NCBI GenBank assembly: GCA_947000775.1
Contig: CAMQGK010000637.1
Location: 17,502,001 to 17,566,000, forward strand
From: Pterois miles
Taxonomy: Eukaryota; Chordata; Actinopteri; Perciformes; Scorpaenidae
DNA: 64,000 nt
Reading direction: 5' to 3'
Part shown: piece by piece, positions 37,401 to 48,495 of the stretch
Layout: every line of letters starts with the position of its first letter
Numbering within the stretch: the stretch's first letter is position 1
Notes under the pieces: generated by a model
Databases searched by the model: none
Told to the model about the DNA's origin: nothing
Seen by the model: only the letters and a program-made list of their open reading frames with translations
Program-made: the position numbers and the translations under genes

Positions 37401-38980
37401 GGAATGGTCGTATTATAGTGTGTAAAATGATTTGTGGTGAAAAGAAATCATTGTAAAATGTAAAATTTTAATAAAAAGTATAGTATAGTATGTTGAAATT
37501 TTTAATGAAAAATGGAATTTTTATATGTTGGAAAAAAACATGGAAAGTCACGTTATAGGTGTAAAATGATTCTATGATGGAAAGAAGTCATTTTGTAAAA
37601 TGTAAAATTTTACGAAAAAAACGTCATAGTATAGTATGTCGAAATTTTTCGATGAAAACGTAAATTTTTTAGATGTTTAAAAAAATGATGGAAATGGATG
37701 TATTATAGTGTGTAAAATGATTCTATGGTGGAAAGAAGTCATTTCGTAAAATGTTGTAAAATTTTACAAAAAAAACGTCATAGTATAGTATGTCGAATTT
37801 TTTCGATGAAAACGTCAAATTATTTAGATGTTGAAAAAAACCATGGAAATGGTCACATTATAGCGTGTAAAATGATTCTATGGTGAAAAGATGTCATTTC
37901 GTAAAATGTAAAATTTTACAAAAAAAGTCATAGTATAGTATGTCGAAATTTTTCGATGAAAACGTCAAATTTTTTGGATGATGAAAAAAACATGGAAACA
38001 GTCAAGTTATAGCTTGTAAAATGATTCTATGGTGGAAAGAAGTCATTTCGTAAAATGTTGTAAAATTTTACGAAAAAAACGTCATAGTATAGTACGTCAA
38101 AATTTTTCGATGAAAACGTCAAATTTTTTAGATGTTTAAAAAAATGATGGAAATGGTCGTATTATAGCGTGTAAAATGATTCTATGGTGAAAAGAAGTCA
38201 TTTCGTAAAATGTAAAATTTTACAAAAAAAGTCATAGTATAGTATGTCGAAATTTTTCGATGAAAACGTCAAATTTTTTAGATTATGAAAAAAAAACATG
38301 GAAACAGTCACGTTATAGCGTGTAAAATGATTCTATGGTGGAAAGAAGTCATTTCGTAAAATGTTGTAAAATTTTACGAAAAAAACGTCATAGTATAGTA
38401 TGTCAAAATTTTTCGATGAAAACGTCAAATTTTTTAGATGTTTAAAAAAATGATGGAAATGGATGTATTATAGTGTGTAAAATGTTTCTATGGTGGAAAG
38501 AAGTCATTTCGTAAAATGTTGTAAAATTTTCACAAAAAAAAGTCATAGTATAGTATGTCGAAATTTTTCCATGAAAACGTTAAATTTTTTAGATGTTGAA
38601 AAAAAACATGGAAATGGTCGTATTATAGCGTGTGAAATGATTCTATGGTGAAAAGAAGTCATTTCGTAAATGTTAAATTTTACAAAAAAACGTCATAGTA
38701 TAGCATGTCGAAATTTTTCGATGAAAACGTTAAATTATTTAGACGTTGAAAAAAACCATGGAAATGGTGGTATTATAGTGTGTAAAATGATTCTGTGGTG
38801 AAAAGAAATCATTTCGTAAAATGTAAAATTTTACATAAAAAGTCATAGTATAGTATGTCGAAATTTTTCGATGAAAACATGAAATTTTTTTAGATGTTTA
38901 AAAAAACCATGGAAATGGATCGCATTATAGCGTGTAAAATGATTCTATGGTGGAAAGAAGTCATTTCGTAAAATGTTGTA
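34500..38980 (+). repeat. 8.62 kb HOR, copy 2
   Basis: Collinear with 43.1-47.6 kb. Marker pairs are ATGTCATTG 34653/43276 (8623 bp), TTTTTTAAG 36379/45001 (8622), CGAGATTTTG 36811/45432 (8621), TCAAGTTATAG 38002/46699 (8697) and GACGTTG 38742/47438 (8696). The step from 8621 to 8697 falls exactly across the degraded patch 37160-37560. Many private substitutions are shared, implying a recent duplication of a unit of about 56 monomers. Confidence 0.8.
37160..37560 (+). repeat. Degraded satellite patch, 76 bp lost
   Basis: This is the longest damaged stretch. Compared with its intact paralog at about 45780-46255 it is largely a subsequence: bases are missing singly or in short groups, in order, with few true substitutions. 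Paralog offset changes from 8621 to 8697, so 76 bp are lost over about 400 bp, while flanking sequence is nearly identical. Such deletion-only damage is typical of an unpolished noisy-read consensus. Confidence 0.7.
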
Positions 38981-41900
38981 AAATTTTACAAAAAAAACGT
39001 CATAGTATAGTATGTCGAAATTTTTCGATGAAAACGTCAAATTTTTTAGATGATGAAAAAAACATGGAAACGGATCAAGTTATAGCGTGTAAAATGATTC
39101 TATGGTGGAAAGAAGTCATTTCGTAAAATGTTGTAAAATTTTACAAAAAAAACGTCATAGTATAGTACGTCAAATTTTTTCGATGAAAACGTCAAATTTT
39201 TTAGATGTTTAAAAAAATCATGGAAATGGTCGTATTATAGCGTGTAAAATGATTCTATGGTGAAAAGAAGTCATTTCGTAAAATGTAAAATTTTACAAAA
39301 AAAAGTCATAGTATAGTATGTCGAAATTTTTCGATGAAAACGTCAAATTTTTTAGATGATGAAAAAAAACATGGAAACAGTCACGTTATAGCGTGTAAAA
39401 TGATTCTATGGTGGAAAGAAGTCATTTCGTAAAATGTTGTAAAATTTTACAAAAAAAGTCATAGTATAGTATGTCAAAATTTTTCGATGAAAACGTCAAA
39501 TTTTTTAGATGTTTAAAAAAATGATGGAAATGGATGTATTATAGTGTGTAAAATGTTTCTATGGTGGAAAGAAGTCATTTCGTAAAATGTAAAATTTTAC
39601 AAAAAAAGTCATAGTATAGTATGTCGAAATTTTTCGATGAAAACGTCAAATTTTTTAGATGTTTAAAAAAATGATGGAAATGGATGTATTATAGTGTGTA
39701 AAATGTTTCTATGGTGGAAAGAAGTCATTTCGTAAAATGTTGTAAAATTTTCACAAAAAAAAGTCATAGTATAGTATGTCGAAATTTTTTCCATGAAAAC
39801 GTTAAATTTTTTAGATGTTGAAAAAAAACATGGAAATGGTCGTATTATAGCGTGTGAAATGATTCTATGGTGAAAAGAAGTCATTTCGTAAATGTTAAAT
39901 TTTACAAAAAAAACGTCATAGTATAGCATGTCGAAATTTTTCGATGAAAACGTTAAATTATTTAGATGTTGAAAAAAACCATGGAAATGGTGGTATTATA
40001 GTGTGTAAAATGATTCTGTGGTGAAAAGAAATCATTTCGTAAAATGTAAAATTTTACATAAAAAGTCATAGTATAGTATGTCGAAATTTTTCGATGAAAA
40101 CGTGTCAAATTTTTTAGATGTTTAAAAAAAGCCATGGAAACGGTCGTATTATAGCGTGTAAAATGATTCTATGGTGGAAAGAAGTCATTTCGTAAAATGT
40201 TGTAAAATTTTACAAAAAAAAGTCATAGTATAGTATGTCGAAATTTTTCGATGAAAACGTCAAATTTTTTAGATGATGAAAAAAAACATGGAAACAGTCA
40301 AGTTATAGCGTGTAAAATGATTCTATGGTGGAAAGAAGTCATTTCGTAAAATTGTAAAATTTTACAAAAAAAACGTCATAGTATAGTACGTCAAAATTTT
40401 TCGATGAAAACGTCAAATTTTTTAGATGTTTGAAAAAAACATGGAAATGGTCGTATTATAGCGTGTAAAATGATTCTATGGTGAAAAGAAGTCATTTCGT
40501 AAAATGTAAAATTTTACAAAAAAAAGTCATAGTATAGTATGTCGAAATTTTTCGATGAAAACGTCAAATTTTTTAGATGATGAAAAAAAACATGGAAACA
40601 GTCACGTTATAGCGTGTAAAATGATTCTATGGTGGAAAGAAGTCATTTCGTAAAATGTTGTAAAATTTTACAAAAAAACGTCATAGTATAGTATGTCAAA
40701 ATTTTTCGATGAAAACGTCAAATTTTTTAGATGTTTAAAAAAATGATGGAAATGGATGTATTATAGTGTGTAAAATGTTTCTATGGTGGAAAGAAGTCAT
40801 TTCGTAAAATGTTGTAAAATTTTCACAAAAAAAAAGTCATAGTATAGTATGTCGAAATTTTTCCATGAAAACGTTAAATTTTTTAGATGTTGAAAAAAAA
40901 CATGGAAATGGTCGTATTATAGCGTGTGAAATGATTCTATGGTGAAAAGAAGTCATTTCGTAAATGTAAAATTTTACAAAAAAACGTCATAGTATAGTAT
41001 GTCGAAATTTTTCGATGAAAACGTTAAATTTTTTAGATGTTGAAAAAAACATGGAAATGGTGGTGTTATAGTGTGTAAAATGATTCTGTGGTGGAAAGAA
41101 ATCATTTCGTAAAATTTGTAAAATTTTACAAAAAAAGTCATAGTATAGTATGTCGAAATTTTTCGATGAAAACATCAAATTTTTTTAGATGTTTAAAAAA
41201 ATGATGGAAATGGATGTATTATAGTGTGTAAAATGATTCTATGGTGGAAAGAAATCATTTCGTAAAATGTATAAAATTTTACGAAAAAAAACGTCATAGT
41301 ATAGCATGTCGAAATTTTTCGATGAAAACGTCAAATTATTTAGATGTTGAAAAAAACCATGGAAATGGTCGTATTATAGTGTGTAAAATGATTCTATGGT
41401 GAAAAGAAGTCATTTCGTAAAATGTAAAATTTTACAAAAAAAGTCATAGTATATAGTATGTCGAATTTTTTCGATGAAAACGTCAAATTATTTAGATGTT
41501 GAAAAAAACCATGGAAATGGTCGTATTATAGCGTGTAAAATGATTCTATGGTGAAAAGAAGTCATTTCGTAAAATGTAAAATTTTACAAAAAAAGTCATA
41601 GTATAGTATGTCGAAATTTTTCGATGAAAACGTCAAATTTTTTAGATGTTTAAAAAAATGATGGAAATGGATGTTTATAGTGTGTAAAATGATTCTATGG
41701 TGGAAAGAAGTCATTTCGTAAAATGTTGTAAAATTTTACAAAAAAAACGTCATAGTATAGTATGTCGAAATTTTTCGATGAAAACGTCAAATTTTTTAGA
41801 TGATGAAAAAAACATGGAAACAGTCACGTTATAGCGTATAAAATGATTCTATGGTGGAAAGAAGTCATTTCGTAAAATGTTGTAAAATTTTACAAAAAAA

Positions 41901-43099
41901 AGTCATAGTATAGCATGTCGAAATTTTTTCGATGAAAACGTTAAATTATTTAGATGTTGAAAAAAACCATGGAAATGGTCGTATTATAGCGTGTAAAATG
42001 ATTCTGTGGTGAAAAGAAGTCATTTCGTAAAATGTAAAATTTAACAAAAAAAAACGTCATAGTATAGTATGTCGAAATTTTTCCGATGAAAACGTTAAAT
42101 TATTTCGATGTTTAAAAAAAACATGGAAACGGTCATATTATAGCGTGTAAAATGATTCTATGGTAGAAAGAAGTCATTTCGTAAAATGTTGTAAAATTTT
42201 TCAAAAACAGTCATAGTTTAGTATGTCGAAATTTTTCGATTAAAACGTCAAATTTTTTAGATGATGAAAAAAAACCATGGAAACAGTCACGTTATAGCGT
42301 GTAAAATGATTCTATGGTGGAAAGAAGTCATTTCGTATAATGTAAAATTTTACAAAAAAAAAGTCATAGTATAGTATGTCGAAATTTTCCGATGAAAACG
42401 TCAAATTGTTTAGATGTTTAAAAAAATCATGGAAATGGATGTATTATAGTGTGTAAAATGATTCTATGGTGGAAAGAAGTCATTTCGTAAAATGTTGTAA
42501 AATTTTACAAAAAAACGTCATAGTATAGCATGTCGAAATTTTTCGATGAAAACGTTAAATTATTTAGATGATGAAAAAAACCAGGGAAACGGTCATATTA
42601 TAGCGTGTAAAATGATTCTATGGTGGAAAGAAGTCATTTCGTAAAATGTTGTAAAATTTTACAAAAAAAAGTCATAGTATAGTATGTCGAAATTTTTCCA
42701 TGAAACTGTCAAATTTTTTAGATGTTGAAAAAAACCATAGAAATGGTCGTATTATACTGTGTAAAATGATTCTGTGGTGAAAAAAAATCATTTCGTAAAA
42801 TGTAAAATTTTACATAAAAAGTCATAGTATAGTATGTCGAAATTTTTCGATGAAAACATGAAATTTTTTTAGATGTTGAAAAAAACCATGGAAACAGTCA
42901 CGTTATAGCGTGTAAAATGATTCTATGGTGGAAAGAAGTCATTTCGTAAAATGTAAAATTTTACAAAAAAAAGTCATAGTATAGTATGTCGAAATTTTTC
43001 GATGAAAACGTCAAATTTTTTAGATGTTGAAAAAAACCATGGAAATGGTCGTATTATAGCGTGTGAAATGATTCTATGGTGAAAAGAAGTCATTTCGTA
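38981..43099 (+). repeat. Satellite block with local 7-8 monomer tandem
   Basis: The monomer with TCAAGTTATAG occurs at 38002, 39075 and 40298, spacings of 1073 and 1223 bp (7 and 8 monomers). Each is followed by the cassette with ATGTTTCTATGG and the TTCCATG monomer. The cassette head is duplicated within the second copy (ATGTTTCTATGG monomers about 140-150 bp apart near 39555 and 39700). No gene is present. Confidence 0.65.
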
Positions 43100-46000
43100 A
43101 ATGTAAAATTTTACAAAAAAAAGTCATAGTATAGTATGTCGAAATTTTTCGATGAAAACGTCAAATTTTTTAGATGATGAAAAAAACCATGGAAACGGTC
43201 GTATTATAGCGTGTAAAATGATTCTATGGTGGAAAGAAGTCATTTCGTAAAATATTGTAAAATTTTACAAAAAAAATGTCATTGTATAGTATGTCAAAAT
43301 TTTTCGATGAAAACGTCAAAATTTTTAGATGTTTAAAAAAATGATGGAAATGGATGTATTATAGTGTGTAAAATGTTTCTATGGTGGAAAGAAGTCACTT
43401 CGTAAAATGTTGTAAAATTTTCACAAAAAAAAGTCATAGTACAGTATGTCGAAATTTTTCAATGAAAACGTTAAATTTTTTAGATGTTGAAAAAAAACCA
43501 TGGAAATGGTCGTATTATAGCGTGTGAAATGATTCCATGGTGAAAAGAAGTCATTTCCTAAATGTAAAATTTAAAAAAAAAAATTCATAGTATAGTATGT
43601 CGAAATTTTTTGATGAAAACGTCATATTTTTTAGATGATGAAAAAAACCATGGAAACAGTCATGTTATAGCGTGTAAAATGATTCTATGGTGGAAAGAAG
43701 TCATTTCGTAAAATGTTGTAAAATTTTACAAAAAAAAGGCATAGTATAGCATGTCGAAATTTTTCGATGAAAACGTCAAATTGTTTAGATATTTAAAAAA
43801 AAACATGGAAACGGTCATATTATAGCGTGTAAAATGATTCTATGGTAGAAAGTAGTCATTTCGTAAAATGTTGTAAAATTTTACAAAAAAACGTCATAGT
43901 ATAGCATGTCGAAATTTTTCGATGAAAACGTTAAATTATTTAGATGTTGAAAAAAACCATGGAAATGGTCGTATTATAGTGTGTAAAATGCTTCTGTGGT
44001 GAAAAGAAATCATTTCGTAAAATGTAAAATTTTACATAAAAAGTCATAGTATAGTATGTCGAAATTTTTCGATGAAAACATGAAATTTTTTTAGATGTTG
44101 AAAAAAACCATGGAAACAGTCACGTTATAGCGTGTAAAATGATTCTATGGTGGAAAGAAGTCATTTCGTAAAATGTAAAATTTTACGAAAAAAACGTCAT
44201 AGTATAGTATGTCGAAATTTTTCGATGAAAACGTCAAATTTTTTAGATGTTTAAAAAAATGATGGAAATGGATGTATTATAGTGTGTAAAATGATTCTAT
44301 GGTGGAAAGAAGTCATTTCGTAAAATGTTGTAAAATTTTACAACAAAGAAGTCATAGTATAGTATGTCAAAAATTTTCGATGAAAACGTCAAATTGTTTA
44401 GATGATGAAAAAAACCATGGAAACAGTCATGTTATAGCGTGTAAAATGATTCTATGGTGAAAAGAAGTCATTTCGTAAAATGTAAAATTTTACAAAAAAA
44501 GTCATAGTATAGTATGTCGAAATTTTTCGATGAAAACGTCAAATTGTTTAGATATTTAAAAAAAACATGGAAACGGTCATATTATAGCGTGTAAAATGAT
44601 TCTATGGTAGAAAGAAGTCATTTCGTAAAATGTTGTAAAATTTTACAAAAAACGTCATAGTATAGCATGTCGAAATTTTTCGATGAAAACGTTAAATTAT
44701 TTGGATGTTGAAAAAAACCATGGAAATGGTCGTATTATAGTGTGTAAAATGATTCTGTGGTGAAAAGAAATCATCTCGTAAAATGTAAAATTTTACATAA
44801 AAAGTCATAGTATAGTATGTCGAAATTTTTCGATGAAAACATGGAATTTTTTTATATGTTGGAAAAAAACCATGGAAACAGTCACGTTATAGCGTGTAAA
44901 ATGATTCTATGATGGAAAGAAGTCATTTTGTAAAATGTAAAATTTTACGAAAAAAACGTCATAGTATAGTATGTCGAAATTTTTCGATGAAAACGTCAAA
45001 TTTTTTAAGTTGTTTAAAAAAATGATGGAAATGGATGTATGATAGTGTGTAAAATGATTCTATGGTGGAAAGAAGTCATTTTGTAAAATGTTGTAAAATT
45101 TTACAAAAAAAGTCATAGTATAGTATGTCGAAATTTTTTCATGAAAACGTTAAATTGTTTAGATGTTTGAAAAAACATGGAAACGGTCATATTATAGCGT
45201 ATAAAATGATGCTATGGTAGAAAGAAGTCATTTCGTAAAATGTTGTAAAATTTTACAAAAAAACGTCATAGTGTAGTATGTCGAAATTCTTCGATGAAAA
45301 CGTTAAATTATTTAGATGTTGAAAAAAAACATGGAAATGGTCGTATTATAGCGTTTAAAATGATTCTGTGGTGAAAAGAAGTCATTTCGTAAAATGTAAG
45401 ATTTTACAAAAAAAGTTATAGTATAGTATGTCGAGATTTTGTCGATGAAAACATCACATTTTTTTAGATGTTGAAAAAAAAACCATGGAAATGGTTGTAT
45501 TATAGATTGTAAAATGATTCTATGGTGGAAAGAAGTCATTTCATAAAATGTTGTAAAATTTTACAAGAAAAATGTCATAGTATAGTATGTCGAATTTTTT
45601 CCATGAAAACATCAAATTTTTTTAGATGTTGAAAAAAACCCGTGGAAATGGTTGTATTATAGCGTGTGAAATGATTCTATGGTGAAAAGAAGTCATTTCG
45701 TAAAATGTAAAATTTTACAAAAAAAGTCATAGAAATTTTTCGATGAAAACGTCAAATTTTTTAGATGATGAAAAAAAACATGGAAACAGTCATGTTATAG
45801 CGTGTAAAATGATTCTATGGTGGAAAGAAGTCATTTCGTAAAATGTAAAATTTTACAAAAAAAGTCATAGTATAGTATGTCGAAATTTTTCGATGAAAAC
45901 GTCAAATTGTTTAGATATTTAAAAAAAACATGGAAACGGTCGTATTATAGCGTGTAAAATGATTCTATGGTAGAAAGAAGTCATTTCGTAAAATGTTGTA

Positions 46001-47584
46001 AAATTTTACAAAAAACGTCATAGTATAGCATGTCGAAATTTTTCGATGAAAACGTTAAATTATTTGGATGTTGAAAAAAACCATGGAAATGGTCGTATTA
46101 TAGTGTGTAAAATGATTCTGTGGTGAAAAGAAATCATCTCGTAAAATGTAAAATTTTACATAAAAAGTCATAGTATAGTATGTTGAAATTTTTCAATGAA
46201 AACATGGAATTTTTTATATGTTGGAAAAAAACCATGGAAACAGTCACGTTATAGCGTGTAAAATGATTCTATGGTGGAAAGAAGTCATTTTGTAAAATGT
46301 AAAATTTTACGAAAAAAACGTCATAGTATAGTATGTCGAAATTTTTCGATGAAAACGTCAAATTTTTTAGATGTTTAAAAAAATGATGGAAATGGATGTA
46401 TTATAGTGTGTAAAATGATTCTATGGTGGAAAGAAGTCATTTCGTAAAATGTTGTAAAATTTTACAAAAAAAAGTCATAGTATAGTATGTCGAATTTTTT
46501 CGATGAAAACGTCAAATTATTTAGATGTTGAAAAAAACCATGGAAATGGTCACATTATAGCGTGTAAAATGATTCTGTGGTGAAAAGATGTCATTTCGTA
46601 AAATGTAAAATTTTACAAAAAAAGTCATAGTATAGTATGTCGAAATTTTTCGATGAAAACGTCAAATTTTTTGGATGATGAAAAAAACATGGAAACGGTC
46701 AAGTTATAGCTTGTAAAATGATTCTATGGTGGAAAGAAGTCATTTCGTAAAATGTTGTAAAATTTTACGAAAAAAACGTCATAGTATAGTACGTCAAAAT
46801 TTTTCGATGAAAACGTCAAATTTTTTAGATGTTTAAAAAAATGATGGAAATGGTCGTATTATAGCGTGTAAAATGATTCTATGGTGAAAAGAAGTCATTT
46901 CGTAAAATGTAAAATTTTACAAAAAAAGTCATAGTATAGTATGTCGAAATTTTTCGATGAAAACGTCAAATTTTTTAGATTATGAAAAAAAACATGGAAA
47001 CAGTCACGTTATAGCGTGTAAAATGATTCTATGGTGGAAAGAAGTCATTTCGTAAAATGTTGTAAAATTTTACGAAAAAAACGTCATAGTATAGTATGTC
47101 GAAATTTTTCGATGAAAACGTCAAATTTTTTAGATGTTTAAAAAAATGATGGAAATGGATGTATTATAGTGTGTAAAATGTTTCTATGGTGGAAAGAAGT
47201 CATTTCGTAAAATGTTGTAAAATTTTCACAAAAAAAAGTCATAGTATAGTATGTCGAAATTTTTCCATGAAAACGTTAAATTTTTTAGATGTTGAAAAAA
47301 AACATGGAAATGGTCGTATTATAGCGTGTGAAATGATTCTATGGTGAAAAGAAGTCATTTCGTAAATGTTAAATTTTACAAAAAAACGTCATAGTATAGC
47401 ATGTCGAAATTTTTCGATGAAAACGTTAAATTATTTAGACGTTGAAAAAAACCATGGAAATGGTGGTATTATAGTGTGTAAAATGATTCTGTGGTGAAAA
47501 GAAATCATTTCGTAAAATGTAAAATTTTACATAAAAAGTCATAGTATAGTATGTCGAAATTTTTCGATGAAAACATGAAATTTT
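43100..47584 (+). repeat. 8.62 kb HOR, copy 3
   Basis: Intact counterpart of 34.5-38.98 kb with shared markers at 8621-8623 bp, then 8696-8697 bp. Because its 45.78-46.25 kb segment is undamaged, it is the reference for the degraded patch in the earlier copy. It ends at another degraded patch. Confidence 0.8.
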
Positions 47585-47870
47585 TTAATGTTTAAAAATG
47601 GATGGGTTTTGGGTAAATGTTTGGGGAAAGAGCGTAAAGAAAATTTTAAAAAAATGTTGGAAATTTATGAACGAATTTAGATGATGAAAAAAAAGGAAGG
47701 TTATGGGAAATGTTTGGTGGAAGAGATTTGTAAAATGAAATTTTCGAAAACGCATAGTATAGAGTAAATTGATGAACGTAAATTTTGTGTTTAAAAAAGA
47801 TGGAAATGGTGTTTTAGGTGTAAATGTTTGGTGAAAGAGTATTGTAAAAGTAAATTTTACAAAAAAGTCA
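47585..47870 (+). repeat. Degraded satellite patch
   Basis: Nearly two monomers are reduced to fragments such as ATGGATGGGTTTTGGGTAAA and GAAATGTTTGGTGG. Order of motifs is still that of the satellite, with frequent dropouts and some merged G-runs. The longest reading frame in the window (120 codons, minus strand) passes through here and is an accident of lost stop codons, not a gene. Confidence 0.6.
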
Positions 47871-48433
47871 TAGTATAGTATGTCGAAATTTTTCGATGAA
47901 AACGTCAAATTTTTTAGATGTTGAAAAAAAACCATGGAAACAGTCACATTATAGCGTGTAAAATGATTCTATGGTGGAAAGAAATCATTTCGTAAAATGT
48001 AAAATTTTACGAAAAAAAAGTCATAGTATAGTATGTCAAAATTTTTCGATGAAAACGTCAAATTTTTTAGATGTTTAAAAAAATGATGGAAATGGATGTA
48101 TTATAGTGTGTAAAATGATTCTATGGTGGAAAGAAGTCATTTCGTAAAATGTTGTAAAATTTTACAAAAAAAACGTCATAGTATAGTATGTCGAATTTTT
48201 TCGATGAAAACGTCAAATTATTTAGATGTTGAAAAAAAACATGGAAATGGTCGTATTATAGCGTGTAAAATGATTCTATGGTGAAAAGAAGTCATTTCGT
48301 AAAATGTAAAATTTTACAAAAAAAGTCACAGTATAGTATGTCGAAATTTTTCGATGAAAACGTCAAATTTTTTAGATGATGAAAAAAACATGGAAACAGT
48401 CACGTTATAGCGTGTAAAATGATTCTATGGTGG

Positions 48434-48455
48434 AAAAAAAAAAAAAAATAAAAAA

Positions 48456-48487
<32 letters not shown>

Positions 48488-48495
48488 AAAAAAAA
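48434..48495. repeat. 62 bp A-tract at a monomer-phase break
   Basis: Sixty A residues interrupted by one T (48449) and one G (48475). It begins just after CTATGGTGG of one monomer. After GATGAAATGATTTTTGGTAATGTT the satellite restarts at CTATGGTGG only about 94 bp further on, where 153 would be expected. It could be a retroposed poly(A) remnant, slippage of the native A-run, or an assembly join. There is no retroelement body beside it. Confidence 0.7.

Noticed and set aside
39663..39929. Other 61-88 codon frames on both strands (for example 576-836, 26230-26424, 39663-39929, 45312-45539)
   Set aside because: All are translations of the same satellite monomer in different registers, repeated across the array. 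Similarity among the peptides reflects DNA repetition, not a gene family.
47585..47947. 120-codon open reading frame on the minus strand, the longest in the window
   Set aside because: It runs through a damaged satellite patch and clean satellite. The product is low-complexity and Phe/Thr/Ser/His-rich, with no domain. It exists because stop codons were lost in the patch.
48434..48495. Poly(A) tail of an inserted retroposon
   Set aside because: No retroposon body, polymerase III boxes or target-site duplication flank it; kept only as one possible origin.
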